Below are positions 1 through 6,150 of a DNA stretch of 6,976 bases, one piece after another. The number at the start of each line of letters is the position of its first letter. The first letter of the stretch is position 1. The stretch covers positions 1-6,976 of the forward strand of contig QMTB01000080.1 of assembly GCA_003649845.1 (NCBI GenBank). The letters run 5' to 3'. A program made the position numbers and the translations under genes. A model generated the notes under the pieces. The model saw only the letters and a list, made by a program, of their open reading frames with translations, was not told the DNA's origin and searched no databases. Source of the DNA: Thermoplasmata archaeon. GTDB taxonomy: Archaea > Thermoplasmatota > E2 > DHVEG-1.

Positions 1-93
1 ATGTTATATAATGTAAAAATTTTTCCCTCTAGAGATATCATCATACTTTGAAAAAACAAAAATTTTATATTATATATTATATAAATTATTTGT

Positions 94-207
94 ATGGTTA
101 AAAAAGATAAAGAGGAAGGAAAGATTGAACCATTTAGAGGTTCTTGTAGATTTCTCTCTCTATCTTTCGCCATATCGGAGAGAGTTCACTTGGTTTGTAG
201 TCATTGA
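94..207 (+). CDS. Doubtful 37-residue leaderless small ORF
   Basis: A 37-codon ORF starts at ATG 94 and ends at TGA 205-207. The protein begins MVKKDKEEGKIEPFRGSC; it is basic and polar at the N-terminus, weakly hydrophobic in the middle, and has two cysteines. No family is recognised. The only positive evidence is that a TATA-like TTTTATAT at 63-70 sits about 27 bases before the ATG, the spacing of a leaderless archaeal promoter. In this region, however, almost any position has a TATA match. Two hairpins lie inside the ORF, so the stretch could equally be a small non-coding RNA or nothing. Treat it as a hypothesis. Confidence 0.15.
   Translation: MVKKDKEEGKIEPFRGSCRFLSLSFAISERVHLVCSH
127..143 (+). 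other. Short hairpin GAACC-N7-GGTTC
   Basis: This is a perfect 5-bp inverted repeat, GAACC (127-131) and GGTTC (139-143), around a 7-base loop. It is richer in G/C than its surroundings. It may be part of a structured RNA together with the hairpin at 154-184, or a chance match. It does not have the flanking arms of a tRNA. Confidence 0.3.
154..184 (+). other. Hairpin CTCTCTC / GAGAGAG upstream of valS
   Basis: CTCTCTC (154-160) can pair with GAGAGAG (178-184) to give a 7-bp stem, plus one possible G-U pair, around a loop of about 15-17 bases. The repeat is low in complexity, so slipped pairings are possible. It lies 10 bases after the GAACC/GGTTC hairpin. There is no T-run after it, so it does not look like an intrinsic terminator. 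A structured small RNA is possible but unproven. Confidence 0.3.
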
Positions 208-239
208 TTACGTTTGTCATGATTATAATTTGTATAAAC

Positions 240-253
240 CAAACTATATAAAT
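240..253 (+). promoter_or_regulatory. Distal TATA-like promoter element upstream of valS
   Basis: CAAACTATATAAAT has the look of an archaeal BRE plus TATA box. Transcription would start near 273-278. That gives either a valS leader of about 125 bases or a separate short transcript. Its first ten bases recur exactly at 337-346, the proximal element. A dyad TGTCG-N10-CGACA (255-274) follows at once. Confidence 0.4.
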
Positions 254-254
254 A

Positions 255-274
255 TGTCGATTTTAATAACGACA
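255..274. promoter_or_regulatory. Dyad TGTCG-N10-CGACA, possible operator
   Basis: Perfect 5-bp half-sites TGTCG (255-259) and CGACA (270-274) flank a 10-base A/T spacer. The dyad lies between the distal TATA box and its expected start site, where archaeal repressors often bind. The half-sites contain C/G in an A/T-rich background, which makes chance somewhat less likely, but no regulator is identified. In RNA it could also form a weak hairpin. Confidence 0.3.
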
Positions 275-336
275 AAAAGCGAATAGACGGTGTATGATTT
301 CTCATCTGATAAATGCATCTATCGAAATAAAAGAAG

Positions 337-350
337 CAAACTATATTAAG
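337..350 (+). promoter_or_regulatory. Proximal TATA box for valS
   Basis: CAAACTATATTAAG lies about 50-60 bases before the valS start. An initiation site about 25 bases downstream, near 370, would leave a leader of roughly 30 bases that includes the GAGG ribosome binding site. This is the most economical valS promoter. The partly overlapping GCAAA-N7-TTTGC (350-366) is a 5-bp inverted repeat between the TATA box and the predicted start. Confidence 0.45.
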
Positions 351-387
351 CAAACACACTTTTTGCCTCTAATCAAGTTCACTCCAT

Positions 388-391
388 GAGG
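388..391 (+). promoter_or_regulatory. Ribosome binding site of valS (GAGG)
   Basis: GAGG, complementary to the CCUC of the archaeal 16S rRNA tail, lies 8 bases before ATG 400. It supports that start. The ATG at 386 is in another reading frame. Confidence 0.6.
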
Positions 392-399
392 ACGAGACA

Positions 400-3102
400 A
401 TGCTACCACCATATGATCAAAAAACTATAGAGAAAAAATGGCAAGACCTATGGCAGAAAATGAAGATTTATCACTTTGATTTCGATAGCGATAAACCAGC
501 TTATACCATAGATGTACCCCCTAGGTATGCATCTGGACCATTACATGCTGGACATGCTGTACATTATACCCATATAGATTTTACAGCTAGATATAAAAGA
601 ATGAGGGGGTGCAATGTCTTCTTTCCATTATGTTTCGATGTAAATGGTATACCAATAGAGGAAAGAGTGGAGAGGCAGCTCAATATAACAAGGAAAGATA
701 TAGATAGACATGAATTCAACAAGAAATGCTCTGAATTCGCAGAGAAAAACATCAAAACAATGACTAAACAATTCATACTACTAGGAGAAAGCATGGATCC
801 CAGTATATATTATCAAACCAATGCAGAGTATTATCGGAGAATAACACAAATCTCCTTTATAGAACTCTATAAAAAAGGATACATCTACAAAGGAGAATTT
901 CCAGTAAACTGGTGCCCTAGATGTATGACAGCAATGGCAGATGCCGAGGTAACATATAAGAAGAATATAACTACTCTAAATACAATAAAATTCTATTTTA
1001 CAAAAGAACAACCAGAGCAAATAATAAACTATCATGGTATAGGGAAAGATGAGGGAGGTATATATATAGAGATTGCAACAACTAGACCAGAACTACTACC
1101 ATCATGTCAACTAGTAGCGGTTCACCCTAGTGATGAAAGAGCTCCATGGCTAGTAGATCAAACAGTGAAAACACCTATATTCGATAGAGAAGTAAAAATT
1201 GTAGAAGATGAATCCGTTGACCCTAATTTTGGAACAGGTATAGTAATGATCTGTACCATTGGAGATAAAGAGGATCTAAAATGGGTTTTCAAATATAAAC
1301 TACCTATAGAGATGAGTATAGATGAAGAAGGTAGAATGACCGAGTTAGCAGGGAAATACAAAGGTATGAAGATTAAAGAAGCAAGGGAAGAGATTATCAA
1401 AGATTTAAAGGAAAATAACCTTCTAATAGAGCAAATTCCATTAGAACAAAATGTCGGAGTATGCTGGAGATGTAAGACGCCATTAGAATTTATAAATGCT
1501 AAACAATGGTTCCTGAAAACAACAGCATTTAAAGACCTAGTTTTAGAGAAAAGCAACGAGATGAATTGGTACCCAGAGTTTATGAAGAAGAGATTAGAAG
1601 AATGGGTTAATAGTTTAGAATGGGATTGGGTTATATCTAGACAGAGATACTTTGCAACACCTATACCACTATGGGAATGTCAAAACTGTGGAGAAGTAGT
1701 GTTAGCTAGACCAGAGGATTGCTATGTAGATCCAACAGTGGATAAACCACCTGTAGATAGATGTCCTAAATGCGGTGGACCATTAAAAGGCTCTGAGGAT
1801 GTATTTGATACATGGATGGACTCTTCTATATCACCTCTATATAATACCTTTTGGAGGAGAGATGAAGAGAAATTCAAAAAACTATACCCTATGTCTTTGA
1901 GACCACAGGCACATGATATCATTAGAACATGGGCTTTCTATACTATACTGAGATGTACGCTACTCACTGGTGAGAAACCATTTGAAAACATCATGATGGG
2001 TGGATTTATACTATCTGAAGATGGAACACCGATGCATGCAAGTCTAGGAAATGTAATAGATCCATTAGATATAATAGAGGAATATGGGACAGATGCATTT
2101 AGATGCTACGCTGCATATTGTTCGCTAGGTGAAGACAACGCTTTTAGAACAAAGGATGTAATCAGAGGGAGAAGACTACTGAGGAAACTATGGAATATAG
2201 AACAATTCGTCTCTAAAAATATCGATACATCTAAGAAACCAGAGAAACCAGATAAACTAGCAACAATAGATAGATGGATACTATCAAAATATACAGATCT
2301 ATTGAGAAAATCTACAAAATTAATGGACTCATTTGACTACTCTCAAACTATGAAGGAGATAGAATACTTTGTATGGCATGAATTTGCAGATCACTACCTG
2401 GAGATGGCAAAATCAGCATTATATAACAATCAAAACATAGAGAGTACTAGATATACCTTATATACAATTGGTTTAGGTATAATCAAATTATTTGCACCAT
2501 TCCTACCGCATATAACAGAGGAAATCTATCAAGATATGTATAAACAAACAGAGGGAGATAAAAGTGTACATATCTCTAGTTGGCCCGAGGAGGTACTCTA
2601 TGATGCAGAGGCAATGGAAGATGGAGAGATAGTTAAAAACTTTATAGCTAAGATAAGAGCATATAAAAGCGAACAGGGTATAGCTTTAAATGCTCCATTA
2701 AACATCAAAAAAACATATGTACCCAGGGAATATATACATATACTCGAGGGTAATAGCGCTATCATAAAAGCAACATTAAAACTACCTGAGGATCATGAAT
2801 TCCTGGAAGGTAAACCTGATATCGTTGAGAAGATTACAGCTATAAAACCAAATCCGGCGAAGATAGGACCAAGGTTCAAAAAACAATCGCAAGAGATAAT
2901 TAAATGGATAAACCAACATCAACAGGATATCATAGATATAATACAACAAAAAGGCGATATCAATTGGCATGATCTACAAGTTACATCTACTATTGAAGAC
3001 GAGGAAAAACTCTTAGAAAACAATTATATAATAACAGAGAAAACACCACAAGTAGAAGGATGGAAGGTTACCCATATCGAACCCTTCTATCTAATAACAT
3101 AA
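400..3102 (+). CDS. valS: Valyl-tRNA synthetase, archaeal type, with degenerate KMSKS motif
   Basis: This cytosolic class I aminoacyl-tRNA synthetase charges tRNA-Val with valine and hydrolyses misacylated Thr-tRNA-Val. At 900 residues it is a normal full length. The HIGH motif is H49-A-G-H52 within SGPLHAGHA, followed by FDVNGIPIEERVER, the archaeal ValRS counterpart of the usual NG(L/I)P region. The editing domain spans about 190-360, with TTRPELLPSC and GTGIVMICTIGDKEDLKW, as in archaeal ValRS. Paired cysteines suggest zinc knuckles: C172/C175, C355/C358, C427/C430 and C455/C458. DWVISRQRYFATPIPLW follows the editing domain, and an all-helical anticodon-binding domain covers about 610-745. 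The C-terminal part resembles the tail of IleRS/ValRS rather than the bacterial ValRS coiled coil. The KMSKS position reads P544-M-H-A-S-L-G-N551, so both lysines are missing. The start is supported by GAGG 8 bases upstream. IleRS is the main alternative; the editing-domain wording favours ValRS. Confidence 0.9.
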   Translation: MLPPYDQKTIEKKWQDLWQKMKIYHFDFDSDKPAYTIDVPPRYASGPLHAGHAVHYTHIDFTARYKRMRGCNVFFPLCFDVNGIPIEERVERQLNITRKDIDRHEFNKKCSEFAEKNIKTMTKQFILLGESMDPSIYYQTNAEYYRRITQISFIELYKKGYIYKGEFPVNWCPRCMTAMADAEVTYKKNITTLNTIKFYFTKEQPEQIINYHGIGKDEGGIYIEIATTRPELLPSCQLVAVHPSDERAPWLVDQTVKTPIFDREVKIVEDESVDPNFGTGIVMICTIGDKEDLKWVFKYKLPIEMSIDEEGRMTELAGKYKGMKIKEAREEIIKDLKENNLLIEQIPLEQNVGVCWRCKTPLEFINAKQWFLKTTAFKDLVLEKSNEMNWYPEFMKKRLEEWVNSLEWDWVISRQRYFATPIPLWECQNCGEVVLARPEDCYVDPTVDKPPVDRCPKCGGPLKGSEDVFDTWMDSSISPLYNTFWRRDEEKFKKLYPMSLRPQAHDIIRTWAFYTILRCTLLTGEKPFENIMMGGFILSEDGTPMHASLGNVIDPLDIIEEYGTDAFRCYAAYCSLGEDNAFRTKDVIRGRRLLRKLWNIEQFVSKNIDTSKKPEKPDKLATIDRWILSKYTDLLRKSTKLMDSFDYSQTMKEIEYFVWHEFADHYLEMAKSALYNNQNIESTRYTLYTIGLGIIKLFAPFLPHITEEIYQDMYKQTEGDKSVHISSWPEEVLYDAEAMEDGEIVKNFIAKIRAYKSEQGIALNAPLNIKKTYVPREYIHILEGNSAIIKATLKLPEDHEFLEGKPDIVEKITAIKPNPAKIGPRFKKQSQEIIKWINQHQQDIIDIIQQKGDINWHDLQVTSTIEDEEKLLENNYIITEKTPQVEGWKVTHIEPFYLIT

Positions 3103-3104
3103 AA

Positions 3105-3108
3105 GGAG
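3105..3108 (+). promoter_or_regulatory. Ribosome binding site of the small membrane protein (GGAG)
   Basis: GGAG, 8 bases before ATG 3117, lies directly after the valS stop codon. It is a good match to the archaeal anti-Shine-Dalgarno sequence at ideal spacing, and it is the main evidence that the following 33-codon ORF is translated. Confidence 0.6.
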
Positions 3109-3116
3109 TTAGAAAT

Positions 3117-3218
3117 ATGAAGCAAGAATCTATAAGAAACTGGATGGTTAAAATAATAGCGGTATTACTAGCATTTCTAATGGTAGCTACGGGATTCCTA
3201 TATATACTAATGCATTAA
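3117..3218 (+). CDS. 33-residue single-span membrane protein, unknown function
   Basis: This short ORF lies 14 bases after valS and has a strong GGAG site at correct spacing. The protein begins MKQESIRNWMVK, with three basic residues (K2, R7, K12), followed by about 20 uninterrupted hydrophobic residues (IIAVLLAFLMVATGFLYIL) and ends MH. This is the signature of a single transmembrane helix, with the basic N-terminus inside by the positive-inside rule. It has no cleavable signal-peptide end and no room for a domain, so it is more likely a small membrane subunit or modulator than a secreted protein. The spacing implies cotranscription with valS, although no functional link to ValRS is evident. 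It precedes the acetate permease by 60 bases, but the permease has its own promoter. I do not recognise a family. Confidence 0.6.
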   Translation: MKQESIRNWMVKIIAVLLAFLMVATGFLYILMH

Positions 3219-3230
3219 AAACTCGATACA

Positions 3231-3238
3231 TTTTTAAA
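3231..3238 (+). promoter_or_regulatory. TATA box of the acetate permease gene
   Basis: TTTTTAAA lies 41-48 bases before the permease start. Initiation about 25 bases downstream, near 3260, would give a short leader holding the GGTGAT ribosome binding site. Its T-run could also serve as a terminator for the valS/small-protein transcript. Confidence 0.5.
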
Positions 3239-3253
3239 GAATATCTTTATTCT
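3238..3253. promoter_or_regulatory. Palindrome AGAATA-TCTT-TATTCT, possible operator
   Basis: Perfect 6-bp half-sites AGAATA (3238-3243) and TATTCT (3248-3253) flank a 4-base spacer. The palindrome overlaps the downstream end of the permease TATA box, a classical place for an archaeal repressor to block polymerase recruitment. A/T-rich palindromes of this size arise by chance a few times per 7 kb, so the position is what makes it notable. No regulator is encoded in the window. Confidence 0.35.
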
Positions 3254-3266
3254 CCGCAAAATAAAG

Positions 3267-3272
3267 GGTGAT
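3267..3272 (+). promoter_or_regulatory. Ribosome binding site of the acetate permease (GGTGAT)
   Basis: GGTGAT is an exact complement of AUCACC in the archaeal 16S rRNA 3' end and lies 6 bases before ATG 3279. It fixes the start of the permease gene. Confidence 0.7.
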
Positions 3273-3278
3273 TAGAAG

Positions 3279-3842
3279 ATGGCTGAGAAGGATATCCTTG
3301 CAAATCCTGCCCCTCTAGGGTTAATGGGCTTCGGTATGACAACAGTGCTATTAAACCTACACAATGCCGGCATATATACCTTAGGTTCTATGATACTAGC
3401 AATGGGTATATTCTACGGAGGTTTAGCACAGATAATAGCGGGTATACTAGAATATAGAAAAGGTAACACATTCGGTGTAACAGCATTCTCATCTTATGGA
3501 TTATTCTGGCTAACACTAGTAGGGCTAGTAGTTATACCCAATATAGTCCCTGGAGTAAATGCACCTTCATCTACAGCAATGGGTTCATATCTATTCATGT
3601 GGGGGTTATTCACATTCTGGATGTATCTATCGACTCTTAAACATAACAAGGCTTTACAATTTGTATTTATATCGCTAGCTATACTATTCTGGCTATTAGC
3701 ATTAGGAGAATTCACAGGTAATGCAACAATCACTATTATAGCTGGATACGAAGGTATAATCTGTGGCTTCAGCGCTATATACCTAGCTATGGCAGAGGTA
3801 ATGAATGAAACCTATGGTAAAACAATTCTACCTATAGGCTAA
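3279..3842 (+). CDS. satP: Acetate/monocarboxylate permease, SatP (GPR1/FUN34/YaaH) family
   Basis: This is an integral membrane transporter of the AceTr family, whose characterised members move acetate and sometimes succinate, probably with protons. The 187-residue length is typical. The family signature NPAPLGL is at residues 9-15, continuing into a GFGMTT segment. GNTFG (62-66) with TAFSSYG and the EYRKGN loop are also characteristic. Six hydrophobic segments can be drawn at about 14-30, 33-55, 68-88, 101-120, 125-143 and 149-172. No signal peptide is present, as expected. The gene has its own TATA box, a possible operator and a perfect GGTGAT ribosome binding site. Its stop codon overlaps that of the convergent DUF362 gene. 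The exact substrate (acetate, propionate or succinate) cannot be read from the sequence. The family assignment is firm; the gene symbol is given by family. Confidence 0.9.
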   Translation: MAEKDILANPAPLGLMGFGMTTVLLNLHNAGIYTLGSMILAMGIFYGGLAQIIAGILEYRKGNTFGVTAFSSYGLFWLTLVGLVVIPNIVPGVNAPSSTAMGSYLFMWGLFTFWMYLSTLKHNKALQFVFISLAILFWLLALGEFTGNATITIIAGYEGIICGFSAIYLAMAEVMNETYGKTILPIG

Positions 3843-4825
3843 AAACTCTCTAATTTATAGGAGGAGGAACCAAGTCCTATCTCCTCCCCAAATATTATTT
3901 GTTTTATAGGGTCAACATGGTTAATCTCTTTGAAAACATTAGGTTTCAACTCATATATCATATCAAGAGATGCTTTATCTACAGCAACAGGGTCATTAGA
4001 TACTAGAAAACCTATATCAGGACATATAATAGGACCAGCAGATGGATCACAATCACAACTCCTAGATATACGTCTAAGCTCATTGATATAAATCGTCTTT
4101 TTACCATCCAAACAAGCCTTTGCAGCACAAGCTATAGAATACTGTAAATCTAAATCTTGATAGGTTAAAGCAGAGTATATACAATTCTCAACACACAGAC
4201 CACAACCAAAACATCTCCTAAGACTATGCATCCATACACTTTTCTTGATACTAATCGCATTTGCAGGACAAACCTCTATACATCTACCACATCTAGTACA
4301 TCTATCCTCATGGGATATAGGTCTACTACCGAGATGCATCTTCTTCTTACTTTCCTTTGTAACGCCACCCATACCAAAATTTTTGATAGAACCACCCGTA
4401 CCAACATTCAAATGACCTTTAACATGTGCATAAGAGATGATATGCGTAGAGCTATAGATATGCTCAGCAACCTCATAAACTCTATTTGCAACCTCTACAG
4501 GTATACCTTTATCATCAATAACAACCTCTGCAATTCTAGTGAAACCATGAATTGCAGCAACCTTCTCATAGCCTTTCCTACTCTGCCTCAAACTATTATA
4601 TGCAACAGTTGTATCAAATAAAAAGGGTTTAACTCTAAAAGATCTTAGAATATCTACAACCTTCCTGATATCAGATGATTTTGGATGGTATCTATTACCT
4701 ATCTCACCCATATGAAGTTTCAATAATACTTCTCTATCAGCGAAATCATATATATTAAACTCTTTTAGAGCATCTCGAAGTTTATCAAAATTCTCTAAAA
4801 ATATTACCCTACTTTTTTCTCCCAT
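3839..4825 (-). CDS. DUF362 protein with dicluster [4Fe-4S] ferredoxin domain
   Basis: A 328-residue cytosolic protein of the DUF362 family; no member's function is clear enough to transfer here. The N-terminal DUF362 part shows KLHMGEIGN (36-44) and continues to SYAHVKGHLNVGTGGSIKNFGMG (131-153). A ferredoxin insert follows: C176-x2-C179-x2-C182-x3-C186-P, then C205-x2-C208-x2-C211-x3-C215. This gives ligands for two [4Fe-4S] clusters and hence a likely electron-transfer role. The C-terminal DUF362 motif is CPDIGFLVSNDPVAVD (268-283), with additional cysteines at 233, 238, 257 and 259. The start lies 22 bases inside the end of the upstream hps-rraA gene and has only a weak ribosome binding site, so translation is probably coupled to it. 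The stop overlaps that of satP on the other strand. A redox partner or maturation role connected to the HPS-RraA protein is inference only. Confidence 0.85.
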   Translation of the reverse strand: MGEKSRVIFLENFDKLRDALKEFNIYDFADREVLLKLHMGEIGNRYHPKSSDIRKVVDILRSFRVKPFLFDTTVAYNSLRQSRKGYEKVAAIHGFTRIAEVVIDDKGIPVEVANRVYEVAEHIYSSTHIISYAHVKGHLNVGTGGSIKNFGMGGVTKESKKKMHLGSRPISHEDRCTRCGRCIEVCPANAISIKKSVWMHSLRRCFGCGLCVENCIYSALTYQDLDLQYSIACAAKACLDGKKTIYINELRRISRSCDCDPSAGPIICPDIGFLVSNDPVAVDKASLDMIYELKPNVFKEINHVDPIKQIIFGEEIGLGSSSYKLESF

Positions 4826-6096
4826 TTTCTCAACTTCAAAACACTACCTAATGAACCACCTTTTTTAATCTCTTCTCTAATCCTATTTTCATGTTCCTTA
4901 ACATCAAGAGCTCTATTAGCTATCTCCTGAGCAATATCTTGAGGTACAACTACTACACCAGAATCGTCGCCTATAATCCAGTCTCCTGTATGTACTATCT
5001 GGTTACCACAGTTTATTTCAACTCCAATCTCACCGAAACCTTTTGGTTCACCAGCATTAGAAGATATATATCTAGAGAATATAGGGAAATCCATCTCCAG
5101 TAGATCATCTAAATCTCTAACAGCACCATCTATAACAACACCTGCTAAACCTTTAATCTTTGCACTCCATGTTGCAAGTTCTCCCCATACAGCTGTTCTC
5201 CCACTATGAGCATCTATAACTATAACCCATCCAGGTTCTGCTTTATCAATAGCTTCTACTGGTTTAGCCCAGTCTCCATCTATAGTTTGAACAGTTAAAG
5301 CCCTACCAACCATATGGAAACCTGGTTTAATAGGTCTTATACCATGCATAGCACCATACTTATGCATAGCATCAGATATATTAGGAGTAGAAACCATACT
5401 AAAAGCTTTTTTGATATCCCCTTGACTATATTTTTTAAATAAAGTTGTTTTAATCTTAGACCTATCTAACATAGCTTTTTTAATATTCTCCGTTGCCTTT
5501 CTAACATCCTTTGCCTTTGTAATTGCACCACCAACAATAATGATAGAAGCACCAGCATTCACCATATCTACAACTGTTTCGCTATTCAAACCTCCTGCTA
5601 CAGCTATAGGTATACTAACTTTTTCTACCATCTCTTTAAGGATATCCAGTGGGGTTTTACCAATCATTTGTTCATCTATACCAACATGTATACATAGATA
5701 GTCTACGCCTAATCTCTCCACTTCTAATGCTCTACCAATAGCATCTTCTGCTCCTAATAAATCCACCATAACCTTACAACCGTATCTTCTACTGGATCTA
5801 ACAGCTTCTTGTATAGTAGTATCATCAGCCATACCAAGTATACATACAATATTAGCACCAGCTTTAGCAGCCATCTCTGTTTCAACAGCACCAGTATCAG
5901 CTGTTTTAAGATCAGCTACAATAGTGGTATCTGGAAAAACATCCCTCAGTTTTCTAATAGCATTCATACCCTCGCTTTTAATAAGAGGCGTACCAGCTTC
6001 AATCCAATCAGCTCCACCTTCTAAAGCAGATCTAGCAATATCGAGGGCTCTATGTAGATTAATTAAATCCAATGCAACTTGTAAGATTAATTTCAT
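4804..6096 (-). CDS. 3-hexulose-6-phosphate synthase fused to RraA-like domain
   Basis: The 430-residue protein has two domains. Residues 1-210 form an OMP-decarboxylase-superfamily barrel of 3-hexulose-6-phosphate synthase: D62-L-K-T-A-D67 (the DxKxxD catalytic motif), HVGIDEQ (137-143), AVAGGLN (165-171) and the phosphate-binding IIIVGGAIT (185-193). In archaea this enzyme, with 6-phospho-3-hexuloisomerase, converts fructose 6-phosphate to ribulose 5-phosphate and formaldehyde. Residues about 225-430 are an RraA/HMG-CHA-aldolase-like domain: TPNISDAMHK, GELATWSAKIKG, VIDGAVRD (321-328, ending in the R-D pair) and GDWIIGDDSGVVVVP. Its reaction is unknown; despite the RraA name, a role in RNase regulation is not implied. 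Such HPS-RraA fusions are known in archaea. I start at ATG 6096 because the canonical HPS start MKLILQVALD is there and a TATA box lies about 30 bases upstream, giving a leaderless mRNA. The partner isomerase is not in the window. Confidence 0.9.
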   Translation of the reverse strand: MKLILQVALDLINLHRALDIARSALEGGADWIEAGTPLIKSEGMNAIRKLRDVFPDTTIVADLKTADTGAVETEMAAKAGANIVCILGMADDTTIQEAVRSSRRYGCKVMVDLLGAEDAIGRALEVERLGVDYLCIHVGIDEQMIGKTPLDILKEMVEKVSIPIAVAGGLNSETVVDMVNAGASIIIVGGAITKAKDVRKATENIKKAMLDRSKIKTTLFKKYSQGDIKKAFSMVSTPNISDAMHKYGAMHGIRPIKPGFHMVGRALTVQTIDGDWAKPVEAIDKAEPGWVIVIDAHSGRTAVWGELATWSAKIKGLAGVVIDGAVRDLDDLLEMDFPIFSRYISSNAGEPKGFGEIGVEINCGNQIVHTGDWIIGDDSGVVVVPQDIAQEIANRALDVKEHENRIREEIKKGGSLGSVLKLRKWEKKVG

Positions 6097-6121
6097 TCCA
6101 TTATATGGAAAACAAAAGGTT

Positions 6122-6132
6122 TTATTTAAAAA
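6122..6132 (-). promoter_or_regulatory. TATA box of hps-rraA (leaderless)
   Basis: On the minus strand this reads TTTTTAAATAA, centred about 30 bases before ATG 6096. Transcription would start within a few bases of the ATG, so the mRNA is leaderless or nearly so. This agrees with the lack of a ribosome binding site and decides against the longer reading frame starting at 6207. Confidence 0.6.
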
Positions 6133-6142
6133 GTATCTAAAG

Positions 6143-6150
6143 TTTTTATA
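6143..6150 (+). promoter_or_regulatory. TATA box of the divergent methyltransferase gene (leaderless)
   Basis: TTTTTATA is centred about 31 bases before ATG 6178, with CTAAAG (6137-6142) in the BRE position. The expected start site falls at or a few bases before the ATG, predicting a leaderless mRNA. It stands about 10 bases from the minus-strand TATA box of hps-rraA. Confidence 0.6.

Larger units (their letters stand above)
1..399. other. Intergenic region upstream of valS, no convincing gene
   Basis: This stretch has stop codons in all frames and no ORF of recognisable family. It begins with a T-run (tttttccctct, near 20-30) that could end an upstream transcript. It then becomes almost pure A/T (about 58-93) and turns into mixed sequence with two small hairpins (127-143 and 154-184). 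From 240 it carries two TATA-like elements and two short dyads leading to valS. A 16-codon open stretch from base 1 to a TGA at 49-51 could be the tail of an upstream gene, but it cannot be judged from the window. No tRNA-like or box C/D structure was convincing. Confidence 0.6.

Noticed and set aside
201..227. Near-repeat TCATTGATTA / TCATGATTA.
   Set aside because: Short, imperfect and A/T-rich; expected by chance.
291..317. Possible box C/D guide RNA (ATGATT ... CTGAT).
   Set aside because: The C-like box is imperfect, the boxes are too close together, and no C'/D' pair or terminal stem is present.
564..1922. Minus-strand ORFs of 66-132 codons opposite valS.
   Set aside because: They lie opposite a well-conserved synthetase frame, have Ser/Leu/Ile-rich low-information sequence and show no family features.
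3494..3733. 79-codon minus-strand ORF opposite the acetate permease.
   Set aside because: Shadow of the conserved permease frame with no promoter or ribosome binding site of its own.
4226..4621. 131-codon plus-strand ORF inside the DUF362 gene.
   Set aside because: Antisense shadow of a gene with clear ferredoxin motifs; its composition (rich in Thr, Ser, Asn, Ile) is that of reverse-strand reading and it has no recognisable domain.
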